A stretch of 64,000 nt of DNA from Mucidula mucida (lineage: Eukaryota; Basidiomycota; Agaricomycetes; Agaricales; Physalacriaceae): positions 1 to 64,000 of the forward strand of contig JADNYV010000019.1 of assembly GCA_015501055.1 (NCBI GenBank), read 5' to 3'. Shown here piece by piece: positions 46,888 through 58,029 of this stretch. Made by a program: the position numbers and the translations under genes. The notes beneath the pieces were generated by a model. That model made no database searches. It worked only from the letters and a program-made list of their open reading frames with translations, and had not been told where the DNA came from. Each line of letters begins with the position of its first letter. Position 1 is the first letter of the stretch.

Positions 46888-47960
46888 CTAGTGACATATG
46901 AGCTGATGAGAAAAGTTACAGGAGAAACCATACTCCGCGCGCCACTGAGTCTCAACCTGAGCCGCAATCTCGTCAACGCGAGCTTTATAATACTGAACGT
47001 CACCATCCCCACTCTCAAGAAGAGTTTGGATATGTCTGAAATAACGCCACAGAAGATCAGAAAGTTCCCGGGTCTTATATCGGTAGTAGTAGATGTGAGG
47101 GAAAAGGTCGTGCATGATCCTGGGAGACGGTAATCCCTCCTTGATCCATATAAATCCTTCTACGGACACTTGACCTGTTTGTTTGCATTCAGAGAGGGGT
47201 CTCCGACGAAACGTTTTACACACCATTATCCCAGAAATCCATGTTCCGCGAATGGACAAGTATGTAAGCGCAGACTGTGGTCCATACTTCAGCCGTCATA
47301 GTGTCTGGCATATCGGAAAAGTCGGGTCTCTGGTGTGGTGCAGAGCATGAATGCGATTCGTGCATTCGGTCGAAATCAACAAGTCGAAAGTCTGCCCCAC
47401 GTTGCAGAACGTTGCTCTCCTTGAAATCGGCGTGGAGAAGGCCTCTGTTATGGATCGCTTGTAAATGGCTGAGAATGATAGCCCTGCGCAAAGGTGAGAT
47501 ACAAACGAGTATGATGATATCTCACACACTTCTCTGACCGCGCTAGATGAATGAGAGGACAATCGAGGGAGGAGCCGAACAATTCCGTCATGAGACAGCC
47601 AACGTGCTCTCCCCTCGTTGTTGTGGCGTAGGCAAGCCCAATCAGACGGGGAATTGCCGTTCCTTGAAGATCCACCATCCTGTCATACCTCTCGGCCTCG
47701 CGACAAAGGCGCTCGGCGTCGCCAAATTTGAAAGCGATATCGTACTCATAGCGCGCGCCACTTTCATCCACCATATATCCACTATAGACGCTCGAGTTTC
47801 TTGTAGCGTGGAGGCATTCGGTGATAACGATGTCGTCAAAGGACCGTGGCACGATAGGTAACTCGTCGTTGTCGTAGTATATCTCGTCGTCCTCTAGTTC
47901 ACCAATGCGGTTGAAATATTGCGGAGCTGTGAAGCTCTCATCGAAGCGAAAGCTGGCCAT
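46888..47960 (-). CDS. FunK1-type protein kinase, copy 3
   Basis: The ATG at 47960 starts MASFRFDESFTAPQYF. It carries NSSVYSGYM, YEYDIAFKFGDAERL, CLMTELFGSSLDCPL, then after an intron the complete catalytic loop LLHADFKESNVL, the metal-binding RLVDFDRM and MDFWDNG. The last exon has EGLPSPRIMHDLFP and ends at 46888 without the basic tail of copies 1 and 2. All joins keep frame. This is the most diverged FunK1 copy in the window, paired head to head with the intact partner gene at 48114. Confidence 0.8.
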
Positions 47961-48113
47961 GGTTAGAGGGTGATGGTGGTGGTTGGAGGAAGCTCGTGCT
48001 AAGGACCCGAGTATGAACAAAGTGACGGGGTCACGTGCATGCCTTTGATTGTCCGCTCGCACTCCTTTGTCTCGACCCTTTCACTCGTTTCTGCCACTAC
48101 GTACTCCACTGTC
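47961..48113. promoter_or_regulatory. Shared divergent promoter of FunK1 copy 3 and partner B, one CACGTG site
   Basis: Only 153 bases separate the two ATGs. CACGTG lies at 48032-48037, 71 bases from the kinase start. If the in-frame ATG at 48039 were the partner start, the site would lie just before it. Confidence 0.5.
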
Positions 48114-49496
48114 ATGACAGATACTCCCTCATTCGCGTCAATAGTGCCCCAAAGCATTCCAGTCTTGGACGACGACTCCTTTGAGGATATCGCGTCACGC
48201 TGTTTTCCCAAGGACACAATTCCTACGATGGTATCCAAAATCAAAGCGACTACCACACGGATGCCCACGAAAACGGAGATCCTGTATTCGTATGACCGAC
48301 AACTACATCTCGTTTGTCATCACCCAGGGCTCTGGCCTGATCTCTTGACGAAGCTTGACCAGTTGCCCGCGTGGAAAGCCATCGTCGACCAAGACTTGGA
48401 CAATCCTGACATGAGAGCATGGGCATATTCCCTTGATCCGAACGTGACCTCTCTCTCTCTCGACATGGTCATGTATTCTGAGGAAGATGTGGCCGATCAC
48501 TCTATTGCACGCTTTCTCCGCCCAGCTACAAAAATCATACAAGCGATGTCAGAATGGATGCACCGAGAGGAAGACATTCCATCCACCACCATCTCACTGT
48601 CAGCCGCATTCGCCACTCAGGACCAGTCTCTACCGGACCGAGTTCTTCGTGAACGCATCAAGGCGCTGGGCAAGCTGCTCAGCAAGATCAGGGCGATTAT
48701 TGAATTCAAAACTCCCAACTCTCTTCGAAAAGAAGACTTCAGAGAGTTTCTTGCCGCCTTCAACGACATGAAGAAAGCCTTCGATAATCCCTTCCCTGTG
48801 CCATTTCTCTGGATGGATGAATATGAAGAGCTCAAAGCCAAGATTGATAAGATTATGTGCCAGGTCTGCTCTCGCCATTATTTTTGCAAGTCCTAATGCT
48901 AATCCATAATAAGCTTTGGTGTGAATTGCAATCTTATGAGGTCAAATACGGCCTCTTGTCGTCGTTTCTATCGAATATGATTGTGTATCGGGAGAACGTC
49001 ATGGGAAAAAACTGCCTATACTTGTCGGACTTCGTCGATGCAAGTGAACTCACCTTGAAGCATGTTGTTGCTCTGGAAGCACTCGTGCTCGGGTGGATTA
49101 CACCTCCCCCGCCTCCCCAGCTATCAGAACGAGTGCAGAATCTCATGTCCACCTACTCTGACCCCAGGAGCCTTAGTAACCTGCTCCGGTTACCAGAATC
49201 CACAACTGCTGGTTGGGATGCCCGGTATGTCATAGCGCTCTTTCATAATCTCACGGCATGAACCGTTTTGCAGCTTTTGCTCAACCGCAAACGTGCAAAT
49301 CGCTGTAGCCTGTGCACCAGGCAATTTCGACACAAGCTCAACATTAACTCCCAAAGCCCGACGTCTTCCTTCGCGTATAGCTCTTGGCATGGAGGACACC
49401 GAAGAGACCCCACGTCCTCAGCAACGGGCCTCTGCAATGAGGAATACCAAGCCGAAGAGCGTGGGCCGAAAGGGAAAGAACAAGGAGACTAAGTGA
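48114..49496 (+). CDS. Uncharacterised FunK1-partner protein, copy B
   Basis: Three exons from the ATG at 48114 (MTDTPSFASI; an in-frame ATG at 48039 is also possible) to the TGA at 49494-49496. Motifs shared with copy A: YSEEDVADHSIARFLRPATK, IRAIIEFKTPNSL, the join CAG/CTTTGGTGTG giving LWCELQS, YGLLSSFLSNMIVYREN, CLYLSDF, TLKHVVALEAL and GWDAR at the end of exon 2. The third exon has MEDTEETPRPQQR and a lysine-rich end. No frame break. See copy A for the nuclease idea. Confidence 0.78.
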
Positions 49497-49726
49497 ACCA
49501 GATAACCAAATGTCATGATAGGATACTAGTATAGAGCGAAGTTTGTAATGTTCTGTTCCTGTTGTATCAATAAAGATTCAATTGTATCCTGTACGAAATA
49601 AATCTACTTACAGCCGCGCTAAAAAAAGGCGTGCATGATCCTGGCAGTCACACCCTTCCGCCAACGTAGACGTGTTTTCTATAATGCAGCTTAACGATAT
49701 AGCGGTAGGAGTATAACTATACATTA

Positions 49727-50944
49727 TCAAAAGATATATCTTTCGCAGACCACCGAAACTTCAGGTAAGGGCGGCCTGCACGCCGCGGCGGGACCGTGTA
49801 GGTCGTCGTGGCGCAGGCTGTGTAGACGAGCTGAGGACCTCGAGGACTCTTTGAGACTGTGATCCGCGTAAGAGCCGACATACCAGACATAGAGAACGGA
49901 ACCTACCTGCGCCGCCATTTCTTCTCGACTTCCGCTGCAGTCTCGTTGATGTGAGCTCTCAGGTACTCTACGTCGCGCCTCCCGCTCTCAAGGAGAGTCT
50001 GGACGTGCTTGAAATAGAGCTGAAGGAGCTCGGGGAGTTCCTTAGTATCATCGTATTTGGTGTCGAGAACGTCGGGGAAAAGAAGCTTCATGACTCTAGA
50101 GGACGGTAGGCCCTCCTTTTTCCAAAATATCCTTTGAAGAATACGGTGCCTATGTGTATGGTTCAATACGCTTTATCGTCGAAAGATCATGTAAACACAT
50201 ACCATCATCCCAGAAGTCCATATCCAGCGCGGGGACACGTACATAAGGACAAATCGCTCTCCAATCTTCCATTGAAAAGGAATTAGGCTGCTGCGTAAAG
50301 TCGATAGCCTTGCCGGATCCGGTGCATTTGTGTGTTTCTTGCATGTGGTCGAAGTCGACAAGTCGAAACTCTGATCCTCGTTGCAGCACATTGCTTTCCT
50401 TGAAATCCGCATGAATTAATCTCTTGTCGTGTACAGATTGAAGGTGGTTGAGAATGATAGCCCTTGATAGAGGTACGATGAAGAAATAAACAATATACAA
50501 AACGACGTACTTCTCCGACCGCGCTAGAGATATTAGCTTGCAGTCCAAGGCCGAACCGAACTTCTCTGTCATGAGACAAGCCAGGAAGCCGCCTCTCGTA
50601 AGATCTGCAAAAGCGAGCCCAACCAAACGAGGAATCGCCTTTCCCTGAAGCCTAAACATCTTGTCGTATTTCTCCGCCTCTTGACATAACTGTTCTTCGT
50701 CTCCGAATTTAAAGGCAACATCGTATTCCTCATAACGCTTGCCTCCGCGGTCTGTAAAGTAGCCAGTGTAGACGCTCGAATTCTTCGTTGCATGAAGGCA
50801 TTCGGTGATGACAATGATGTCGAAGGCCTCGGGCACAATGGGCAGGGCAGATTCATCGTAGAAGAGTAAGTTATCCTTTACTTCAGAGATACGGTTGAAA
50901 AGTTTGGGAGCTTTGAAGTGCTCGTCGAAAGAAAGGGCAGCCAT
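49727..50944 (-). CDS. FunK1-type protein kinase, copy 4
   Basis: The ATG at 50944 starts MAALSFDEHFKAPKLF. Readable throughout: RYEEYDVAFKFGDEEQL, CLMTEKFGSALDCKL, an intron of about 60 bases that also stays open, the complete catalytic loop LIHADFKESNVL, RLVDFDHM, MDFWDDG, a second intron, then EGLPSSRVMKLLFP. After the last donor (GTAGGT) the tail frame is uncertain: phase leads to 49727, while the next frame gives a basic tail similar to copies 1 and 2. Very close to copies 1 and 2, so a recent duplicate. Confidence 0.8.
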
Positions 50945-51134
50945 AGCTGTGGGGGTGATGGTGGTCTTGAGTAGAGGTTAAGTAACATTGACTGCATCAC
51001 GTGTCGGAAACGAAGAGACAAAGTCACCTGATGGAGAAGACAAAGTGAATGAATCGCGTGCCGAGAACAAAGTGCCCACAAAAGTGGCTTCAATGGCTCA
51101 GGCCTCTGTTTCTTTCTACCGCTCCACTACCATA
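50945..51134. promoter_or_regulatory. Divergent promoter of FunK1 copy 4 and the partner remnant, one CACGTG site
   Basis: Homologous, in reverse, to 9171-9373. One CACGTG remains at 50998-51003, 53 bases from the kinase ATG. A second site is altered to CGCGTG at about 51056-51061. Confidence 0.5.
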
Positions 51135-51345
51135 ATGGCTCCTCTCGCGGATTCGCGTCGTGCATCAAGCAGAAGACCAACAACCGCCCCAACAACCACA
51201 CTGTCGGTAGCATGGCGTCCAGTCATTTTCTAAAGTCCACTCTACCTCGAATGGTCTCCTCCGTCGTCGCAACAACAACACGTTCTCCGTCGACGACGCT
51301 GTGACGCCAAATACCCCCCGTCGAGGAAGATGACGACGAGACGCC
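51135..51345 (+). pseudogene. Internally deleted remnant of the FunK1-partner gene (copy C)
   Basis: Starts like copy A: the sequence around CGGATTCGCG and CAGACCAACAACCGCCCCAA matches 9060-9165 in reverse, up to the words for ARG-SER-PRO at about 51290. It then jumps to the 3' end of the gene (GTCGAGGAAGATGACGACGA equals the EEDDDETPR codons of copy A). About 1.1 kb of the middle is missing and the frame is broken. Confidence 0.7.
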
Positions 51346-51963
51346 GCGCGACAAGGAGAAGCTATGTTATCATGTTGTAATCATAGTTGGAAATGTTGTA
51401 GCGAATGTTCATGTAGTCGAGTGTGCTTCTAAACTAAGGACTCCGCACTCTGTCATGATACATTATCGATGAGAACAAAACGAAGTATTCATGCACGTAC
51501 TAAATATAAAAGATTCAAACCGGAAAACGATACTTGATGTCCATGGCCCTGGTTATACGTCAATTCAGTCCTTCACGAAAAGCAACACATCACTGAACCT
51601 TGTCTTTCATTGAAGTAACAAACTTCTGAAAACCCGGGAGCACATTGAAGGCTCGTGGTCTCGATGGTGGTTCCCTATCCTCCTTCACGACGAGACGTTT
51701 CTGGTTGTGCAACGACGAGCAGCTTCTTTCTGGTCAACGTCTTACTCACTAGTGGCTGAAAAAGATAATAGGAAACAACGTCGGTTCAGTGTTGGGCGGC
51801 TTCGGAGATGCTGGATGTCCCACTGCTTCCACTGATTTAGTTGTCGCTGAAGGAGAGCCCAGCGGGAAGAATGCGTGTCGGGAAAGAGGTCCGAAGAGGC
51901 CCAAGCCGGGATCCAAATTCATAAACATACCCAATTCGACTACGAGAGCAAGCCAGATATGCG
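51346..51963. other. Nothing recognised
   Basis: About 620 bases of unassigned sequence 3' of the partner remnant. Overlapping short frames on both strands around 51749-51967 have no domain. Confidence 0.35.
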
Positions 51964-52293
51964 TCACAGAAATGAGTCACAGTCCTGATTCGGTTCATAT
52001 GCTTCTAATAGTTTTGAGGCTTGTGGCCAAGCTTTTTGGAATTCTGCTGCTTCGCGACTTTCGTCTGCAGGTCCGACTAGCGACGAGGTAGACGCGTCCG
52101 AATATGTTGAACTCAAAGTTGAGCAAATTGAAGGCATGTTGGTCGCTAATACAAGGCCATCTGTAGCAAGCGTCGCTACAAACTGTTCATGAGGTGTTAT
52201 CTTACTTTGCATCAGGAAACAAATCGACGCGTACCGCCATTGAGCCACAGATTCCTGTCCTGGTTCACTGGATTTGGTCAAGTTCATTTCCAT
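51964..52293 (-). CDS. Possible small unknown gene or exon
   Basis: An ATG-started frame of 109 codons (MEMNLTKSSEPGQ; AQWRYASICFLMQ) that runs Ser/Thr-rich at its end. A second open frame (52284-52514) overlaps its start and could be an upstream exon ending near the inverted-repeat element. I recognise no family, and the call rests on length and codon-like content alone. Confidence 0.22.
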   Translation of the reverse strand: MEMNLTKSSEPGQESVAQWRYASICFLMQSKITPHEQFVATLATDGLVLATNMPSICSTLSSTYSDASTSSLVGPADESREAAEFQKAWPQASKLLEAYEPNQDCDSFL

Positions 52294-52501
52294 CTCGTCT
52301 CATTCCTGGAGAGCAATAGCGGGTACTGGTAACTGAATCGAAACCAACTTCGTGGCAAAGACCGCGATGCCGAAAATGCACGTCTCGTATGAGAGAATAA
52401 TGCGTGTAGTTGCTGTGCCGCTATCGTAATGTTTCCGTAGCCAGATGCAGAGCAGAATGCCGTTAAAGTGGTGATGGGAACATGGGCGTAGTGAGTGACA
52501 C

Positions 52502-52927
52502 TAGCCAAGTTCAAAGCTGGCGTAGCTGGCCGTAGCTGGGCCGTAGAAATATTTCGTAACTAGTTTCGTAGCCAGCCACCTCAGTCACTCCGAGGCATCC
52601 GAGAAAGTCCGCAAATTGCCGTGGTATCACGCTCTTGTCACCTCTTACTGATGGTACTATATTTCATTGAATATACTGTTCCGGAAGGTAGTAAAACTTC
52701 AGAGAAGATGCTATATATATACAATAATCTACTTGAAATGTTACTTCTGGTGATATGCTATTGTTACAGCCAGCGGGAAGGCTTGTATGGAGGGGCGGCA
52801 CGGCGGGGTCACATAAGATCACAGAAATCACAGTTTCGTCACATTTAGTCAGCCGTTACTGTGCCAGCTACGAAACTAGCTACGAAAGATTTCTACGGCC
52901 CAGCTACGCCAGCTTTGAACTTGGCTA
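52502..52927. mobile_element. MITE-like element with long terminal inverted repeats
   Basis: The first 25 bases after TA at the left end (52504-52528, starting GCCAAGTTCAAAGC) are the exact reverse complement of the last 25 before TA at the right end (52901-52925). Inward, the repeat continues imperfectly to about 65 bases (GGCCGTAGAAAT, TTTCGTA, CTAGTTTCGTAG), with a 10-base duplication on the left. The interior is AT-rich, about 290 bases, with no transposase. Flanking TA on both sides suggests a TA target-site duplication as in Tc1/mariner-type elements. Confidence 0.75.
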
Positions 52928-53095
52928 CTGATAGTTGTTGGTGAATGTTGACCAGCGCTATGGTACTTACGAATGAGGCAGGCAATTCTCGCCCCCCAGC
53001 CCTCTCATATATCAAAATATTAACACCCCATAGATACTATGATACAACATATAATACCCTCAAGATCCCAAAATGTCATCAAGTTTCATGCGTAA

Positions 53096-54331
53096 GAAGA
53101 ATCTTTGTTATACAAATCCAATGGCTCGTAAACTTGTGAATTCGTGTAACCTCGTTCTCTGTGATTCAGAGTCCAAGGATCATTACTTGTCGTACATTTC
53201 ATACATAAGTTTGCTAGTAGGTCATCAGTAAAAGAACGCAAGGCCAGAAGTCACGCCACATACCTTGACGGTCCCTCCGCTTGACCCATGCAGTTGTGAG
53301 CAACATGAATACAGCCCAAATTGACGAGCTCATTGTCAACGTGGCCACAAGAACCGACACTATCAATGATCCCGGGGCTTTGCGTCGCTGGTAGCGACAT
53401 GCATATGCAACTCGTGCGACAGCGGGTCCACTGACATTCAACGGTAATATGGTCTCCAATTTCGAGCCAGGCACAGCAAGTGCGGGGGACTTGCGCACCA
53501 TGTAGAGACTGGAGAAAGCGGCCGACGTCAAATTCGTTGCCGGAAAAGTGGCGTACAACGTGTCATCCACGACAGCGTCGTTTAGGAAAAGGTTGTTAGG
53601 ACTGGGGTTTCCTAAATCAAGCCGAATTCCAGCGGCGATGACCTGGACGATGTTCGAAAGAGGGGCATTGTAATCGTCCGTGAGTAGGGGTTTGTTAGTA
53701 TCGCTTATAGGAAGCGAAGCGGAATACAGCGCAAGTTGGAGGTCTGCATATCCAAGCGCGACGGCGGAAACGTTATATGTTGGGACAGAAGTAGCACACT
53801 CTGCGGAGGTACCCAAGGAGGCAGGACACGGGGGAAAATCGATCTGTACCGACGTGATGATTGGAGTGGTCCCATTGTTTCGGAAAAACATGTCTTCCAA
53901 CATCCTCAACCCAATGTCTCCGGAGGCTATCATTGCTCTATTCGAGGCTCAGCCTCTTTCTCTTTCAAGTAGGAATAGGACAACTTACAAAGCACCGAAG
54001 GCAAACCCCCGGGGTCATCTGTTCTAGGATCAAAAGCCCCAGATACTCGAAGATTGGTTGACCCGACGCCTCCGTAAAAGGGAGAATACTTCCCAGGCAA
54101 GTTGGAGAGGGTGAAGGCCGTCTTGGCTCTAAGTTTGTATCCCTCCGCTGCTTTACAGGTCACCACACCTGTATAGTCGATTGCGTAGCTGCGAGAATCA
54201 CCATGGATGTATAGCGAAGTGAGATCGCAATGGTCAAGTGGCGTTCCTTTATACAAGACACCAGTGCCTGTATTTGATTGCGGAATGGATTCAATCGTCC
54301 ATTGAAACATGGAATAGTTGGTTGTGAAAGA
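53096..54331 (-). pseudogene. Membrane-protein gene cut off at its 5' side by a copia insertion
   Basis: Three exons: from 54331 to about 53990 (SFTTNYSMFQWTIESIP... ending LPSVLC), then SGDIGLRMLEDMFF to WVKRRDRQ, and a last exon to the TGA at 53096-53098. The reading frame is already open where it meets the end of the copia repeat at 54332, so the 5' exons must lie beyond the element, outside the window. The protein has Asn glycosylation-type sites, one C-terminal hydrophobic segment and a short basic tail. The 3' part is duplicated at 1-463. Confidence 0.65.
53135..53597. repeat. Inverted duplication, right copy (mate at 1-463)
   Basis: Reverse complement of 1-463 with four counted differences. 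It covers the last part of the second exon, the intron and part of the last exon of the membrane-protein gene. The match ends sharply at 53135 in the last exon. At the other side it can only be followed to 53597 because the mate reaches the window edge. Confidence 0.9.
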
Positions 54332-54625
54332 TGTTGGAAGGAGACCCGACGACGGGCGGTGATTTCCTTTTATATCTATGGACTCCTATACATACCTACT
54401 TAAACCTTCCGATCGTTTCATATCACCTCAGTTGTTTCTACTACTTGTGCCCGACTGAGGTGTGTATTATACCTTTACGTTATCTATTACTTATACTGAC
54501 ATACTGTCCAGAAGCTTACCATAACCGTTTCCTTACTTTAGGTATAGTACCGACCAATAACAGTCGTTTCTACTACTTGTGCCTGACTGAGAAGCTTACC
54601 GTAACCGTTTCCTTACTTTAGGTTA
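54332..54625 (+). repeat. Probable 5' LTR of the copia element
   Basis: Begins TGTTGGAA, has a TTTATATC box at about 54367, and ends shortly before GGTTATGGGCCCC, which could be the primer-binding site. The right boundary is estimated. Inside, two blocks occur twice: TTTCTACTACTTGTGCC (about 54431 and 54567) and AAGCTTACC(A/G)TAACCG (about 54512 and 54592). Confidence 0.5.
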
Positions 54626-54759
54626 TGGGCCCCGCAGCGTAATCTCATTCAAGTCGATTAAGCACACAACATACCCGTACCCACGTACGACTCACACACC
54701 CACATTACCCACACCCCACTGCCTACACCACAAATACCCACCCACACACACTACCCCCT

Positions 54760-56903
54760 ATGTTGTCTAGAATCGTCACCATTCCTCAGTTTGTTTACGA
54801 GCTTATGCTCAAAAACAATAAATCCAACTGGCCCTCCTACAAGATCCGAATCGAGCAGTCTGCGACTCGAACGGGTCTCAAGGGATATATCGACGGTGCC
54901 ATCAGTCAACCCCCTATCGTTGTCCTCAGCACCGGACAAACCGAGCCTACCACCCCCTTCTACTCCAAGGCGCCATCCTGTGATGAATGGGACTTCCGTG
55001 ATGGGTGCGCCACAGCACTTATTGTCTAGAACATCATCGACCCCGTTGCCATTGGGATCAACGTCGAGGGAACGTCTGCCGAGATTTGGACCCGTCTTGA
55101 ACGCCTCTGTATCCCCAAGAGCGATGCGGCGTTGTCGAATGCCGAAAACACGTTCAATTCTGCGGCGTTCACTGGCAGTTCCACGGATGAGCTTGACGCT
55201 CACTGGGCTAGTCTTAACGCCCAAGTCGCGGTTTTGCGCTCCCTTGGCAAGGCCGTCACCGACAAGGATCTTAAAGGCGTCTTGATCCGTTCCCTCCCAG
55301 CCACAAATCCCCAGTGGTTGCCGCTCATTGCGCAACTCTTCCCATATGCCACCGCTGAAGATGTCTGGGGTGCCATCCTGACGTACGCAGCAACAATCAA
55401 ACTCCCCAAGACTCCCTCTGGTGGGTCTACTGCCTTTGCGGCCGCAACGGGGAAACATCGCTGCACAAACCCTAAGTGCAAGGCAAAGACCGTGGTAGTC
55501 ACTGGATCATCAACTGCTACTGGGAAGGAGGAGGGAAAGAAGGACAGTTTCCTGCTAATTTTGGGCAGAGGGGACAACAGGCACAAGCGCAGGCGAACCA
55601 GACCTCTTCGTACACGCCTGCTACAACCCCGTCTACATCTCACACCGTTCTCGCTGCCTGGGCAGGCGACGGTAACTCAGACTCGTTGATTACTGTCTCT
55701 ATTAACGGTGTTGATGACGACAATCCACCTCCATTATGCCCTATAGAATCTGAGGTGGATGAAGGTGGTGTAACCCTAACCCTACCATCTTTGTGTGTTT
55801 GCCCTGTTGCGTACGTCGTAGACGCGCCTGTGGCTGATACAGCAACCGTTAGTCGCACATTTGAAGGCATCAGGTCGTCCTTATCCCTCACCTTCCTTGA
55901 CTCTGATGCCAGCGACCATTTCTTTCGCGACCAGACTGACTTCGCCAAGTACGAGTTGCTACCCTATCATACGGGCAAGTCCACATTGGCGTCTGAAGGT
56001 GACTTTCCTATAGTGGGAAAAGGAACTGTTACCAAGACGTACAATGTTGGAGGCAAGAAAGTCACGCTTACCTTCAAGAACGCGCTTCACGCTCCATCGC
56101 TTTCCGCGAATCTCATATCCGTTAGCCAATTTGATTGCAGTGGTTATTACTCTCTCTTTGGTGGAGGGAAAGTTGTAATCACAAAAGGTCCTGGAGGAAT
56201 GCCGATTCTATGTGGTAGAGGGTCGTCGGGGATGTATGTCATTGACTCCTCCTCCAGTATCGCCATGCTGTCGACTTCTTCACCAGTCGATCTCCAGACG
56301 TGGCATCGTCGCTTTGCTCACTCTGACACGAAACATATCTGCGAGATGGCGACGAAGGGTTTGGTTGACAATTTGAAGATAACCAACCTCACTGTCGATG
56401 GACGTTGCCCAGACTGTCAGGCTGGCCGTCAACACACGCGTCCTTTCAACAATCCTACCGATCCCAATGTATCCCCCCTCAACCTGGTTGCGATGGATCT
56501 GTGGGGTCCGTCGCGCACAGCGTCCGTCGGGGGAAATATCTATATGATGATCATTGTTGATGCGGGGACCTCGCACAAGCATGGCGAGTTCCTCAAGGAC
56601 AAGAGCAACGAGTCAACCATTGCGGCCTTCGATACCTATAAGGTCCTGGTGGAGAAGCAGACTGGGCGAAAGATTAAACGTGTCCGGACTGATAATGGGT
56701 TTAATTCGCATGCATGGACCGAGTACTTCAAGACTCACGGTATCATCCATAAAACCACGGCACCATACTCTTCTACACAGAATGGGCTGGCAGAACGGGC
56801 GCTACGAACTGTCATCAAAGACGTTCGTACCAGTCTTCACAACTCTGGTTTGCCGCATAAATTCTGGGCGGCAGCAGCGGCGGCGAGTATCCATGTCAGG
56901 AAC
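54760..56903 (+). pseudogene. Copia gag, protease and integrase (decayed)
   Basis: ATG at 54760. The gag part has NWPSYKIRIEQS, then a TAG at 55027-55029 between ALIV and NIIDPVAIGIN (CAG to TAG would fit), and IWTRLERLCIPKSDAAL. The zinc knuckle region CTNPKCKAK...HW...NC changes frame near 55480. From there one frame stays open to the gypsy insertion: protease-like LDSDASDHFF (Asp in place of the usual Gly), the integrase zinc part WHRRFAHSD...CPDCQAGRQ, the DDE core VAMDLWGPS, TDNGFNS and PYSSTQNGLAER. It stops at HVRN, where the gypsy LTR begins. Confidence 0.8.
56899..56903. repeat. Target-site duplication GGAAC, left
   Basis: Five bases directly before the 5' LTR, repeated directly after the 3' LTR at 63411-63415. 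Confidence 0.85.
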
Positions 56904-57432
56904 TGTTATGAATCGCCATATTTTCACATTTTCACATCTTATCGCATCTTATCGGGGGCCTTGTCTTATCAACCAACAGACCGTTTCATCATCTGTTTCG
57001 TCATCGATCATACCCCTTTTCATTACCAAAGCCGTACTCATGTCGGACACACGTCCAACACATGGATGACATCATACATGCCGATACCTCATGGACTTCC
57101 TATTGTATACACACCATCGACACTCGTAGTACACATGGTTGTTTCAGTATTATTACTTACATGCAGTTACCACCCGTATTTAATGGTTTCACGGACTAGT
57201 AGCATACAACACTGGGTCAAGGGCGTGGAGCATCCCTAGTGGAAACGCGTATGGACAAGGAGTCCCAAACATAGACTTACTAGTATATAAGCAGTAGTGT
57301 AGTATCATTGTACTTTAGTTCCAATCTCGTTTATACACCTGGCCTAGCCTAGTTCTACGAACGCGAACACTTTCTTCCTTAGTTCTTGCTGTGGTACCTG
57401 GTTTAGTCTTGTGGCTATAGTCAGTCGCTAAC
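56904..57432 (+). repeat. Gypsy 5' LTR
   Basis: 529 bases, TG...CA ends. About 20 differences from the 3' LTR, nearly all C/T or G/A. In most of them this copy keeps CG where the other has TG or CA. The sequence TATATAAG at about 57284 may be the promoter box. Confidence 0.88.
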
Positions 57433-58029
57433 AGAAGATCAGAACTACTTCTACCACCTACCACACATCCCTGATCGTCGATCAGCACTTCGCTGTTTGA
57501 TCATCGCACATTTCCCCATCCCCTTTCCTGTTTACAGATCACGGATTCCTAATTCCAGCGCACGTCCGCATACATGTGTATTGGTCCCAGTAGCACCGGC
57601 TAACAGTTAGAGATAACTGCCTCGGGTGCTGGAAGTAGCCGCTCTCACGAGAACGAACTTTTGGCAGTTGCACTTCAGTGGGCACTGTTTACGGGTCAAC
57701 CCCCGTTCCCAGGAAAACTTCGGCTTACCTCACACCAGAGGGACGTCGGCTGGGCAATTGCGAACTTGTGACGAGCTCTTGGGCTCCGTAGATACATAGT
57801 CAGTAGTCAGTAAAATAGCGTAGACAGTTACGATACCTACCTACTTTACTTACCTTATGATACACATCATCATTCCCCACCCTACCAAGTCCTGGATTCT
57901 ATTTCAGATCTAGGCGACTCCTCCTTATTCATCCAAACCTCTATTCCCTCACCCGTTTCATCCAAATCCGCATCACCCATATCACCACTTTCACCCTTTC
58001 ACTCTCCGATCTCATTACCCCGATTCACC
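57433..58029 (+). other. Gypsy untranslated leader
   Basis: About 600 bases between the 5' LTR and the gag ATG, with no long frame. The first bases, GAAGATCAGAACTAC, should contain the primer-binding site. Confidence 0.6.

Noticed and set aside
1..53597. The inverted pair 1-463 / 53135-53597 as terminal repeats of one giant transposon
   Set aside because: The region between contains ordinary housekeeping genes, the repeat covers gene exons, and it is not flanked by any visible target duplication. It cannot be fully excluded because the left end is outside the window.
54751..55458. 235-codon minus-strand frame
   Set aside because: It is antisense to the copia gag, which has recognisable motifs; the minus frame has none.
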